Positions 1-6,778 are shown, numbered from the stretch's first letter. The stretch is 42,392 bases of DNA from an uncultured Eubacteriales bacterium (GCA_900316755.1 ONED01000006.1:1-42392); one strand, 5' to 3'. Notes: generated by a model from the letters alone, not told the origin. Numbers and translations are program-made.

Positions 1-122
1 ACTGTACACAACTATAACTAGCATTACTATATAGTTGGTCGGAGTAATTATCTCATGGATTTTAAAGTGATATAAGGCACTCTTTTATTGAGCGCTTACA
101 GAAAAATAAAGACATTTATGAG

Positions 123-488
123 ATGCCACTGTCCAAGAAAGAGTTTGTAGATATCATAACCAGATTACAGACCACAACAGAATTGGTTGATAAGGTGGAG
201 GAATTGTTTCGTCAAAGCAGAGACAATCTGGAAAATGATTTTTGCAATGGTGCGGGCTTGCAAATATCTCATGAAGGCATTGTGGTACAGTTGTTGGAGA
301 AAATAATGGGTGATAGCTGCGGGAATATTTCATATTTCATTTATGAACTGGATTATGGCAAAGAGTATAAGGAAGGCTGTATTTCGGACAACAACGGTTT
401 CATAGATATCAGCTCAGCGGAAAAATTGTACGATTTTCTAATGATTGAATATGGGAGCAAAAGTGATAACGGTAGTATGAAGAAATGA
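123..488 (+). CDS. Hypothetical protein, short paralogue of the 33291-34061 product
   Basis: A 121-residue protein of unknown function. It aligns along almost its whole length with the C-terminal half of the protein at 33291-34061: shared blocks include EFVDI, SR(D/E)N(L/I)ENDFCN, LQISHE and YFIYELDYG. I see no catalytic motif or membrane segment. There is no convincing ribosome binding site before the ATG. The reading frame stays open about 57 nt further upstream, so this may be the remnant of a longer two-domain gene whose first half is gone. It ends 9 nt before the next gene, with which it probably forms an operon. The coding region is real; the start and function are unsure. Confidence 0.7.
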   Translation: MPLSKKEFVDIITRLQTTTELVDKVEELFRQSRDNLENDFCNGAGLQISHEGIVVQLLEKIMGDSCGNISYFIYELDYGKEYKEGCISDNNGFIDISSAEKLYDFLMIEYGSKSDNGSMKK

Positions 489-497
489 GGTGAGGGC

Positions 498-1553
498 ATG
501 CTGAAAATTAAAAATGCAGAAGATTTTGGACTTGGATTTAACTGTATGACAAGGCTTTATATGAATGGGTACGATGAAGAAATATTGAACGATATGATTA
601 AAGTGTGTCAAGAGTATTTGAAATGGTTTAGCCATAGAACTATCATTTGCTCTCTACGTGATTTGATTAAGGAATATCCTTTTGGATGGAATGAGGAACC
701 TGTGCCGGAGAAGCAAATGGAGCAGTATGAATCCCTTATAAAATCGCTAGTAAAGCAGGTTATATCCAGAAAAAAGAAGAAAGACCATTATCAGAGTGAG
801 CGCTGCGTTATAAACGATTTAGCTGATGATATGGGAGTTGTTAGTTCCCTGTGGGGAAGGGAAAAGAAATATGATAAGGATGCATTTTATCATTGGGTTA
901 TGGAGAATGGCCTATGGGAAGATGTTGAAATAAAAGAATCAAAAGAATCAAAAGAAGAAGATATTTTACCGTTGAAAAAGAAATATGTGCCTTTGTTTTA
1001 TAAAGTTTGCAATTACATGATTTATTACTCGTATGGGCGACATACCTATATGCCGTCTACATGTAGGGATTTTGTAAAGGTCAATATGGAGCTCATGTCT
1101 GATGATGCATTGGATGAGATTGTGGGATATTTGAAAAAGAGAAATGCAGATATTCCGGAAAATGAAAGTGCTTTTGATAAGGTGGACAGTGATACTTGGA
1201 TTCATATGCAGGAGGATTTGGTGGCAGAACTTCTGACCAGAAGTGTGTTTACTTTGGCACAAAAAAAGGGTAGAAACAAGTCCCAATTAGAAAAACTATT
1301 ACAAGGGATAGTTAATATTGATTCTTTGCAAACTCAAGCGGATTGTAGTCATATGTATCATCAACTAATGGGACTTGAGCGTTATTTAATATCGCTTCAG
1401 GATGATGTGAATATGCAAAGGATATTAAAGAAATTAGAGGCGAACAAGGAAGCAATTGTATCAAAAAGTTGGGAATATTTTGAAAAGGAAGAAGGACATA
1501 AATACGAAAAGATAGGTGAAGGTGTATATTGTAAAAAGAGTGATTATCGTTAG
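498..1553 (+). CDS. Hypothetical phage/island-type protein, 351 aa
   Basis: Unknown function. The start is well supported by GAGGTGAGG just before ATG. The middle (about residues 175-245) has a segment beginning YYSYGRHTYMPSTC and followed by a conserved-looking W and a VAELL stretch. From memory this resembles a small domain found in hypothetical proteins of Gram-positive prophages and islands (an aromatic-rich YGR-x-YxP block). Residues 150-158 contain a KESKESKEE repeat, probably a flexible linker between two helical domains. There is no signal peptide or transmembrane helix, so it is likely cytoplasmic. It follows the 121-aa gene closely and is AT-rich like the rest of the island. No function is assigned. 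Confidence 0.75.
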   Translation: MLKIKNAEDFGLGFNCMTRLYMNGYDEEILNDMIKVCQEYLKWFSHRTIICSLRDLIKEYPFGWNEEPVPEKQMEQYESLIKSLVKQVISRKKKKDHYQSERCVINDLADDMGVVSSLWGREKKYDKDAFYHWVMENGLWEDVEIKESKESKEEDILPLKKKYVPLFYKVCNYMIYYSYGRHTYMPSTCRDFVKVNMELMSDDALDEIVGYLKKRNADIPENESAFDKVDSDTWIHMQEDLVAELLTRSVFTLAQKKGRNKSQLEKLLQGIVNIDSLQTQADCSHMYHQLMGLERYLISLQDDVNMQRILKKLEANKEAIVSKSWEYFEKEEGHKYEKIGEGVYCKKSDYR

Positions 1554-1683
1554 CAAAGTCTTCGGCTCCATTCTGGCTCCAAATTTGGAGACAATCAAAA
1601 TAACATATACTTTTAGTAGACAGAAACGTTGAAAAACCAAGAAAACCAAATTTAAAATAGTAAACAAAACCGTAAAATGGTTT
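1554..1683. other. Non-coding junction between gene 498-1553 and the tuf fragment
   Basis: An AT-rich stretch without a gene. It holds two GGCTCC repeats and a perfect 14-bp palindrome, CTCCAAATTTGGAG, at 1577-1590. It ends where similarity to EF-Tu coding sequence begins, so it is a candidate element end with recombinase arm sites. That role is inference. Confidence 0.35.
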
Positions 1684-1737
1684 CGTGAAGGTGGACGTAC
1701 AGTAGGTTCTGGTGTTGTTAAGGAAATTCTTGAGTAA
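1684..1737 (+). pseudogene. tuf: 3' end of tuf (EF-Tu), copy 1
   Basis: In frame to the TAA at 1735-1737 the sequence reads REGGRTVGSGVV followed by KEILE, the C-terminal end of elongation factor Tu. Nothing upstream of about 1684 continues EF-Tu, so only the last 17 codons are present. This is a displaced gene end, not an expressed gene. It is followed by its own terminator and is repeated at 4085-4116. Confidence 0.85.
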
Positions 1738-1811
1738 TCAGAATTTTTAGAACCGAATAAAGAGTAATTTATTCCGCAATCCTTGAGAAATCAAGGGTTG
1801 CGGTTTCTTTT
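1706..1811 (+). repeat. Direct repeat, tuf 3' end plus terminator, copy 1 (candidate att site)
   Basis: About 106 bp match 4085-4190 at an offset of 2379 bp with only a handful of substitutions. The repeat spans the last codons of tuf, the spacer and the terminator hairpin. Direct repeats of a housekeeping gene end on both sides of an accessory cassette are typical of site-specific integration into that gene end. No integrase is encoded in between. Confidence 0.8.
1774..1811 (+). terminator. Intrinsic terminator of tuf, copy 1
   Basis: CCGCAATCCTTGA pairs with TCAAGGGTTGCGG (13 bp, one G-U) around a GAAA loop, followed by TTTCTTTT. It was carried with the tuf end. Confidence 0.85.
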
Positions 1812-2014
1812 CGTGTAGGAAAGAATAGCGAATGGAAGGAGAGGAATTGTGTGCTGGATGGAGAGGGGAAAAGGTACGTGGTTCTATAGTTGTTTGTTCT
1901 CGGCAAGCATTTATTGTAATAAGAGGGAGTCTATCTGATTTTTTAAAACTTATAAAAACAACTCTTTTGTTTGCTATTGAATTGATAGTATAAAATGTCT
2001 ATAAATTTGTTAAT

Positions 2015-2081
2015 AAAAAACACCTACACAACATACATTGCATAAGTGTCTTTCAACCGAAATCAATTCGGTTATCTCTGT
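2015..2081 (-). ncRNA. Candidate AbiF-associated small RNA, downstream of the first abiF-like gene
   Basis: Read on the minus strand, a sigma-A-like promoter is followed about 7 nt later by a compact two-hairpin RNA. The first stem is AACCGAA/TTCGGTT (7 bp, 5-nt loop, 2055-2073). The second is a continuous 12-pair stem, ACACUUAUGCAA with UUGUGUAGGUGU, loop UGUAUG, ending in six U (intrinsic terminator). No reading frame is present. It lies 66 nt after the stop of the AbiF-like gene on the same strand. Its architecture (7-bp hairpin, short purine linker, terminator) is the same as that of the RNA at 35565-35632 next to the other AbiF-like gene. I infer a functional AbiF RNA; it could instead be an unusual terminator region of the operon. 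Confidence 0.6.
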
Positions 2082-2087
2082 TTAAGT

Positions 2088-2116
2088 ATATTACCACAAA
2101 GCGAAAAATATTACAA
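2088..2116 (-). promoter_or_regulatory. Promoter of the small RNA at 2015-2081
   Basis: On the minus strand there is a -35 TTGTAA (2116-2111), a 17-bp spacer and a -10 TAATAT (2093-2088). It lies between the AbiF-like stop codon and the RNA, so the RNA can be made independently of the operon. Confidence 0.55.
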
Positions 2117-2146
2117 TAGAAATGAGAAAAAAATTGCGAAAATTTT

Positions 2147-3160
2147 CTACATAAAAGTGTCAAAACTATTGTATAAAATAGGAGCCTTAGGAAAGGTCTT
2201 TAAAGTCTCTAAATCAGCAAGATTTTTAATGCCCATTTGCCCTCGTATGTTATCAAAAGCGTTTGTAAAAATGCCACTTTGTAAGTCGGTAATCATTTTT
2301 TGAAACTCTGACATCATTTTCTTGTATTCTTTGTCTGGTAAATAGTACTTAAAGTATACCAGTAAATCAAAGATACGTTTGTCCGAATCTCTTGAATAGG
2401 ATGGACGTAGTGAAGTGATATATTTTTCGTTTATACGTCCACTGTTTTTCCTGCGTTGATCATTTGATTGGTGTATACAAAAGATACGCTCATTGTGGGC
2501 ACAGGAGTTTCTTACTTTACGAAGCCAATGTAAGCTACCAATTAGTAATTTGACATTAGGTTTTCCGTTTGAGTCATACATATCGTACAATTTGCAAAGG
2601 CTATGTGTAACACCCGTCTTGCTATTTTTCAAGATGTCAATGAAGGTTGAGAAGTTAACCATCTTAATCATAATCCATGTCGGGATTGAAGTGTGATTTT
2701 CCATATAGAATTTAACATAATCAAGCTGGCTTGAACTCAACTCACTATATGCGGATGAAATAGCACTCATTCTGTTTTGGAGGCGGCTGGTAGAAGAGTA
2801 GGCATTCGAATCATACCAAGGTATTTTTCCGTCATTGTTGCATTGATCAAACTTATACCCGGTCAATGTACGAATTTCCTCTTCGATTTGCGTTATGTAT
2901 TTCAATAAAAACAAACGCAAACTATCATCAAATTGTTTTAGTTCATATAGGTGCTCTAAACTAGTATTAGGCAAATAAACATGGTCTCCGTTTGAATCGA
3001 CACCACAGGTAAATGGTGACTTGTACCCATTTACAATATTAAAATAGCCCATGCGAATTAAAATTCTTTTGTCTTTAGAACCGGAACAATCAATTTTTTT
3101 GTCGTTACGTAATTTACGCATTTGTTGATTGTATGTGATAAAATTCTTATCTCCTGCCAT
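2147..3160 (-). CDS. AbiF-like abortive infection protein (Abi_2 family, HEPN), locus 1
   Basis: A 337-aa protein of the Abi_2 (AbiD/AbiF) family. The N-terminal block (ITYNQQMRKLRND, then a run of short helices with GYFNIVNGYK) and the C-terminal helical core are as in the family. The core contains VRNSCAHNERIF with R217 and H222, the RxxxxH motif of HEPN RNases, so RNA cleavage or binding on phage infection is the likely role. The start at 3160 is chosen over the in-frame ATG at 3196 because AAGGAGG precedes it and it clears the upstream gene. It is co-directional with the XRE regulator 28 nt upstream and has a candidate small RNA just downstream. Family assignment is firm; defence activity is inferred. 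Confidence 0.85.
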   Translation of the reverse strand: MAGDKNFITYNQQMRKLRNDKKIDCSGSKDKRILIRMGYFNIVNGYKSPFTCGVDSNGDHVYLPNTSLEHLYELKQFDDSLRLFLLKYITQIEEEIRTLTGYKFDQCNNDGKIPWYDSNAYSSTSRLQNRMSAISSAYSELSSSQLDYVKFYMENHTSIPTWIMIKMVNFSTFIDILKNSKTGVTHSLCKLYDMYDSNGKPNVKLLIGSLHWLRKVRNSCAHNERIFCIHQSNDQRRKNSGRINEKYITSLRPSYSRDSDKRIFDLLVYFKYYLPDKEYKKMMSEFQKMITDLQSGIFTNAFDNIRGQMGIKNLADLETLKTFPKAPILYNSFDTFM

Positions 3161-3188
3161 AATTATCCACGCCTCCTTAAAGTATAAT

Positions 3189-3548
3189 CTAAGCATTTCG
3201 CTGGTTTTTAATAAAGTGAGCGAATTGCCATATTTGGTTTAGTTCATCCATTGTATATTCATCAGTAGAAAAATGTATATCCGCTACATTGTCATTACGA
3301 CTGAAAAAAGATCCAGTTAACATGTTGATTGGATTTCTTTCTATTAATTTATCACTGGAATCCAAGAGACTCTCTATAGTTATATCGAAAAAATCAGCAA
3401 TTTTAGCCGCTGCTTCTATGGATGGAATACGTTGTCCTTTTTCCCAATAATTAATTGAGGATTGTGACACGCCGAGTTTTTCTGCAAAATCTTTTTGTGT
3501 TAAATTTAAAGTTGTTCTCAAAAGCTTTAATTTTTCTGAAAATGCCAA
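3189..3548 (-). CDS. XRE-family transcriptional regulator of the abiF-like operon
   Basis: A 119-aa regulator. Residues about 3-60 form a complete cI/Cro-type helix-turn-helix (LRTTLNLTQKDFAEKLGVSQ, then INYWEKG and IPSIEAAAKIADFF). The C-terminal tail has no recognised domain. The likely start is TTG at 3548, 6 nt after GAGGTG; the upstream TTG at 3566 would lie inside the operator and before the ribosome binding site. It is first in the operon with the AbiF-like gene, so it probably represses the pair. The promoter in front carries a perfect inverted repeat that is a plausible binding site. XRE plus Abi_2 pairs resemble type II-like antitoxin/toxin layouts, but here an RNA is also present. 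Confidence 0.85.
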   Translation of the reverse strand: MAFSEKLKLLRTTLNLTQKDFAEKLGVSQSSINYWEKGQRIPSIEAAAKIADFFDITIESLLDSSDKLIERNPINMLTGSFFSRNDNVADIHFSTDEYTMDELNQIWQFAHFIKNQRNA

Positions 3549-3565
3549 TTTAATCACCTCAAACA

Positions 3566-3614
3566 AAGAATACCACTATTGTGATAATATGTCAATCACA
3601 ATAGTGGTATTCTT
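3566..3614 (-). promoter_or_regulatory. Promoter with perfect 19-bp inverted-repeat operator
   Basis: AAGAATACCACTATTGTGA (3566-3584) is the exact reverse complement of 3596-3614, separated by 11 nt. On the minus strand a -35 TTGACA (3595-3590) lies in the centre and a -10 TATTCT (3572-3567) lies in one arm, 17 bp apart. A regulator bound to the palindrome would cover the whole promoter. I infer autorepression by the XRE protein. The predicted transcript has a very short leader. Confidence 0.8.
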
Positions 3615-3621
3615 CCGCTTT

Positions 3622-4068
3622 TTATAGATATTCATCAATGTCCACATTAAATATTCTCAGCGTATTCTCCAACCACATTTGATATTCTTCTTCATCCATC
3701 TGTCCGGATGCCAATTTTTTATTAACGGAATTCCAGTCCGGAATGAAGGTGGCAAGCTGGGCATTTTTTATATCCAAAGATAAGTGAGCCATAAGTTGAT
3801 TTTCTTGCTGCGAATAGGTAGTGTTCCCTTTTATCTGTAATCCCCTGCGGTCTAAATCGATCAAAATATAAATCAAATCTGCAAAGGTTTTAACAATTGG
3901 ATTCTTAGGAGTAGCAACCTTCAGTTCTAACAGATTTTCCAAAGTAATATCCAAAACATCACAGAATTTTATAATAATCTCTGCTGGTGGTTCGCTATAT
4001 CCGTTTTCGTAATTGGAATAAGCGGAATTTGATACAGAGAGTTTTATTGCCATGTCGCGTTGGCTCAT
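3622..4068 (-). pseudogene. XRE-family regulator truncated at its N terminus at the tuf repeat
   Basis: The 148 codons from ATG 4068 begin MSQRDMAIKLSVSNSAYSNY, which is helix 2 onward of a cI-type HTH. Helix 1 is missing. Upstream in frame the translation TRANAG continues the expected HTH sequence for a few codons and then meets TGA inside the tuf repeat, so homology stops exactly at the repeat junction (about 4085). The C-terminal part (residues 50-148) shows no known domain. A gene cut by the recombination that made the repeat explains this best. It ends 8 nt before the palindromic operator of the XRE/abiF operon. It may still be translated from ATG 4068, but DNA binding is doubtful. Confidence 0.7.
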
Positions 4069-4084
4069 ACCGGCGTTGGCACGA

Positions 4085-4116
4085 GTTCAGGTGTTGTTAA
4101 GGAAATTCTTGAGTAA
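4085..4116 (+). pseudogene. tuf: 3' end of tuf (EF-Tu), copy 2
   Basis: In frame to TAA at 4114-4116 it reads (G)SGVVKEILE, the same EF-Tu end as copy 1 but about seven codons shorter at its left edge. It is not expressed as a gene. Confidence 0.75.
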
Positions 4117-4152
4117 ACAGAATTTTTAGAACCCAATAAAGAGAAATTTATT

Positions 4153-4189
4153 CCGCAATCCTTGAGAAATCAAGGGTTGCGGTTTCTTT
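4153..4189 (+). terminator. Intrinsic terminator of tuf, copy 2
   Basis: Same 13-bp stem with GAAA loop as at 1774-1811, followed by TTTCTTTA. It isolates the downstream YkgJ-like gene from island transcription. Confidence 0.8.
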
Positions 4190-4190
4190 A

Positions 4191-4382
4191 TGTGTGGGAA
4201 GAGAGATTTGCAAGTCCATTTTAAGGAATATAAGATTGTGTGAAAGTTCCTTGAAGTTGAGCTGGGGATATGGTATGTTGTTAGTGGATAAGATTTGAAA
4301 CAGATAGAACGGTACGGTCGCTTTCTTTCAAAAAAAGCGACGATAAAAGACCGACGATATAAATTAGGATAGGAGGCATCAT
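4191..4382. other. Intergenic region before the YkgJ-like gene, with a hairpin
   Basis: No gene seen. GTCGCTTT (4317-4324) pairs with AAAGCGAC (4334-4341) in an 8-bp hairpin about 45 nt before the start codon. It has no U-run, so it is more likely a leader structure or operator than a terminator. A GGAGG ribosome binding site follows at about 4371. Confidence 0.4.
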
Positions 4383-4889
4383 ATGATACACCCGGATAAA
4401 GTTAGAATAGAAGCCAAGAAGAAAGAAGATGAAAATTTTAAATTCCGTAGTTTCTTGAAAGGACATGCAGATGAGGAAGAATTAGATGAGCAGTTTCTGC
4501 GACTGCATAAAGAACTGTTTGCTGATTACGATTGTAGTAAGTGCAGAAATTGTTGCAAGATGTACAAGGGAAGTATACCTGAAGAGGATTTAGAAAAAGA
4601 CGCGGAATATTTGGGAATTACAGTAGAACAGTTTATTGATTTTTTCTTGGAAAAAGAAGAATTGGGAATCGGGTATCATACGAAACATAAGCCTTGTGAC
4701 TTTTTACAGGAAGATGGAAACTGTAAACTTGGGGATTGTAAACCGGATAGTTGTAAGAAATATCCTTATACTGACCAACCGGAAAGGTTGTGTAGTTTGC
4801 TGGGGATGTTAGATACCATTTCCATCTGCCCGGTTGCTTTTGAAATCTTTGAGCGTTTGAAGAAAGAATACGGATTTAGAAAGAGATAG
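4383..4889 (+). CDS. YkgJ-family cysteine-cluster protein
   Basis: A 168-aa cytoplasmic protein. Residues about 55-63 read CSKCRNCCK, the CxxCxxCC signature of the YkgJ/UPF0153 family, thought to bind zinc or an Fe-S cluster. Further cysteines follow in CDF, GNCKLGDCKPDSCKKYP and ISICP, as expected for the family's second half. The N-terminal 45 residues are charged and helical. The ATG is preceded by AGGAGG at good spacing. It is 8 nt from the next gene and is probably co-transcribed. The metal and the substrate are unknown. It is the first gene after the tuf repeat, so it was probably the original downstream neighbour of tuf. Confidence 0.8.
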   Translation: MIHPDKVRIEAKKKEDENFKFRSFLKGHADEEELDEQFLRLHKELFADYDCSKCRNCCKMYKGSIPEEDLEKDAEYLGITVEQFIDFFLEKEELGIGYHTKHKPCDFLQEDGNCKLGDCKPDSCKKYPYTDQPERLCSLLGMLDTISICPVAFEIFERLKKEYGFRKR

Positions 4890-4897
4890 GGGAACAT

Positions 4898-5911
4898 ATG
4901 AGAAAAGAGGCATCTATAGAACAATGGAAAACATTATATGAGGCAGGAACACGCATTAAGGAATTGAAACCATGGGAAAAGTTCTGGGATATGGATTTAA
5001 TCGGCATCAGATATGGTGATGAAGAGGAAACGATTTTCTTCAGTATATTGGGGCGAGGCGGTGATTGTTATGGAATAGCCGTCTATGAAGGATACGAGGG
5101 ACTAAATCGTTTTCTCATGCTTGCCATGCAAGAGAGCATGAATCTGGCTCCGGAATATGCCATGTTTAACCAAAGAAATCTCACCTGCTATTGGGGTAAT
5201 CGTGACGAACTTTCTGATAAGCAAAGAAAGATTATTAAGGAATTAGGATATACATATCGCGGGAAAAATCAGTGGCTGTATTTCCTGTCTTTTGAGCCGG
5301 GATATTATCCATATAATATGGATGAGGAAGAAGTATTGCGTATGAGCGAGTATTTGCAGGATTTGGAACTGGCTCTGCGATACTATGATGAAACAGACAT
5401 GCAGGTTGATTTTGAATCGGGAAACATGTTTCTGTTTTCTTTTGGAAAGGATAAAAAAACATGGAGTTTTGGTGAAGAATCGCTGCCTTTTACCGCTTTT
5501 CAATTCGGAAATTTACTGATTACAGATGAGGATTTACTTTCAGATTTGGCGAAAGCCCCGAAATGCAATGCTGTATTAGAGGCGGATGTATCCGTGTTGG
5601 GCGCATCTATTGCGGATAAAAAATATAATCGTCCTGCAAATCCGGCACTGTCATTATTAGGTGATGCAAATACAGGAATTATCATCAAGTTTGAAATGTT
5701 GGAGCCGGAAGATGATGCGATAGTAATGCTGGCGGAAATACTGATTGGTTTTGTTTTGCAATATGGGGCACCGAAGGAGGTAAGGGTGGCGAATGTAATT
5801 GTAGAAGCTGGACTTAAGCAGATATGTGATGTTTGTGGAATTAAGCTCCGCAGAGTAAAAAGATTGCAGGGGTTGGATGAATTCAAACAAAGCTTGTATA
5901 GAATTGGATGA
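4898..5911 (+). CDS. DUF7309/DUF6930-type hypothetical protein
   Basis: A 337-aa soluble protein. The first 150 residues (WKTLYEAGTRIKELKPWEKF, then an ILGRGGDCYGIAVYEG core) recall the DUF7309 domain. Residues about 175-330 (SLPFTAFQFGNLLITDED, then DANTGIIIKFEMLEP and a VCGIKLRRVKRL end) recall the DUF6930 domain that often follows it. Names are from memory and not searched. The domain order and length fit such two-domain proteins in Firmicutes. There is no signal peptide. Function is unknown. It is separated by 8 nt from the YkgJ-like gene, with AGGGG before the ATG. Confidence 0.65.
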   Translation: MRKEASIEQWKTLYEAGTRIKELKPWEKFWDMDLIGIRYGDEEETIFFSILGRGGDCYGIAVYEGYEGLNRFLMLAMQESMNLAPEYAMFNQRNLTCYWGNRDELSDKQRKIIKELGYTYRGKNQWLYFLSFEPGYYPYNMDEEEVLRMSEYLQDLELALRYYDETDMQVDFESGNMFLFSFGKDKKTWSFGEESLPFTAFQFGNLLITDEDLLSDLAKAPKCNAVLEADVSVLGASIADKKYNRPANPALSLLGDANTGIIIKFEMLEPEDDAIVMLAEILIGFVLQYGAPKEVRVANVIVEAGLKQICDVCGIKLRRVKRLQGLDEFKQSLYRIG

Positions 5912-5919
5912 GGTGTAAC

Positions 5920-6022
5920 ATGTATAATCAGGGGGGACGGATATAAAGACTATTCGAAATATTTGCAACATTACCCTAATAAGTCATTGGCTGTTAAGGA
6001 ATATAGTCGAAGTAAAGGGTGA
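5920..6022 (+). pseudogene. Small ORF interrupted by a frameshift at a G6 tract
   Basis: A good ribosome binding site (GAGGTG) precedes ATG 5920, but the frame stops after eight codons. If one G of the six-G run at 5931-5936 is removed, the frame continues as MYNQGDGYKDYSKYLQHYP and ends at TGA 6022 (33 aa). This suggests a decayed small protein, or one whose reading depends on a slippery G tract. I do not recognise the product. It could also be chance coding. Confidence 0.35.
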
Positions 6023-6024
6023 TA

Positions 6025-6053
6025 TTGCATTCCCTTAAATTAAGGAGTAATAT
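6025..6053 (+). promoter_or_regulatory. Promoter of xpt
   Basis: -35 TTGCAT (6025-6030), 17-bp spacer, -10 TAATAT (6048-6053). The predicted leader is about 45 nt, too short for a purine riboswitch, and none is seen in the preceding spacer. Confidence 0.55.
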
Positions 6054-6104
6054 AAAGTATCAGCGATTTTTAGAATTAATATTATGAAAGAGAGGTCACC
6101 AAAG

Positions 6105-6689
6105 ATGAACTTTTTGGAGGAAAGAATTAAAAAAGACGGAATTGTGAAGGAAGGAAATATCCTGAAAGTTGACAGCTTCCTAAACCACCAGATGGACATA
6201 GAACTTTTTAATGAGATGGGAAAAGAGTTTCAGAGAAGATTTGAAGGAAAAGAAATCAACAAAATTTTAACGATAGAGGCATCCGGCATCGGGATTGCAT
6301 GTATTGCGGCACAGTATTTCCACGCACCGGTTGTTTTTGCAAAAAAGGCAAAGAGCATCAATCTCGACGGAGATATGTATGTGGCAGAGGTGGTTTCGTT
6401 TACCCATAAGAATGTAAATCAGGTCATTGTCTCAAAGAAGTTTTTAAATAAAGAAGATAAGGTTCTTATTATAGATGACTTTCTTGCCAACGGATGTGCC
6501 CTTCAGGGACTGATTCAGATTGTACAGGAGGCAGGCGCTTCTGTAGAGGGAATCGGGATTGCAGTGGAGAAGGGATTCCAGCCGGGCGGGCATATGATTC
6601 GCAATCTTGGATATCAGTTGGAATCGTTGGCGATTATCGATGGAATGGATGCGGAAACCGGAACGATAAATTTTAGAAAACAAGGGTAA
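6105..6689 (+). CDS. xpt: Xanthine phosphoribosyltransferase
   Basis: This enzyme converts xanthine and PRPP to XMP in purine salvage, in the cytoplasm. The 194-aa length and the start [12 protein letters not shown] fit the family. ATG 6105 is chosen over 6084 because GAGAGG lies in front of it. The PRPP-binding loop is [12 protein letters not shown], and the KAKSINL segment supports substrate binding. It is transcribed from its own promoter, ahead of the BMP/ABC nucleoside importer, so uptake and salvage of purines sit side by side. The usual purine riboswitch is not present. Confidence 0.93.
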   Translation: MNFLEERIKKDGIVKEGNILKVDSFLNHQMDIELFNEMGKEFQRRFEGKEINKILTIEASGIGIACIAAQYFHAPVVFAKKAKSINLDGDMYVAEVVSFTHKNVNQVIVSKKFLNKEDKVLIIDDFLANGCALQGLIQIVQEAGASVEGIGIAVEKGFQPGGHMIRNLGYQLESLAIIDGMDAETGTINFRKQG

Positions 6690-6708
6690 AATTTGGGTAA
6701 AATTTATC

Positions 6709-6737
6709 TTGATATTCAAAAAAAACAATGCTAGAAT
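6709..6737 (+). promoter_or_regulatory. Promoter of the BMP/ABC nucleoside transporter operon
   Basis: -35 TTGATA (6709-6714), 17-bp spacer, -10 TAGAAT (6732-6737). Confidence 0.65.
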
Positions 6738-6751
6738 AGACCTATCTTTTG

Positions 6752-6778
6752 GATATCAAATGGCTTTGCCGTTGATAT
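6752..6778 (+). promoter_or_regulatory. Leader hairpin/operator of the BMP operon
   Basis: GATATCAA and TTGATAT pair, with an inner GGC-ttt-GCC stem, giving about ten pairs in the 5' leader some 15 nt after the -10. TTGATAT also occurs inside the promoter at 6709-6715. No U-run follows, so this is either a regulator site or an mRNA stabiliser. Confidence 0.45.

Larger units (their letters stand above)
4085..4190 (+). repeat. Direct repeat, tuf 3' end plus terminator, copy 2 (candidate att site)
   Basis: This is the partner of 1706-1811. It starts with GTTCAGGTGTTG of the tuf coding end (stop codon TAA at 4114-4116), continues through the spacer and ends after the terminator. Downstream of it the sequence returns to ordinary chromosomal genes, so this copy marks the right border of the accessory cassette. 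Confidence 0.8.

Noticed and set aside
3566-3614. Terminator for the truncated XRE gene
   Set aside because: The gene ends before this palindrome in reading direction, but the T stretch after it is interrupted and a promoter sits in its centre, so an operator is the better reading.
4317-4341. Terminator in front of the YkgJ-like gene
   Set aside because: The 8-bp hairpin is followed by CGATAA and not by a U-run, so termination is unlikely. It is listed only as a leader hairpin.
5912-6104. Purine riboswitch upstream of xpt
   Set aside because: I looked for the conserved purine aptamer core and its pairing loops. None is present, and the predicted leader is too short.
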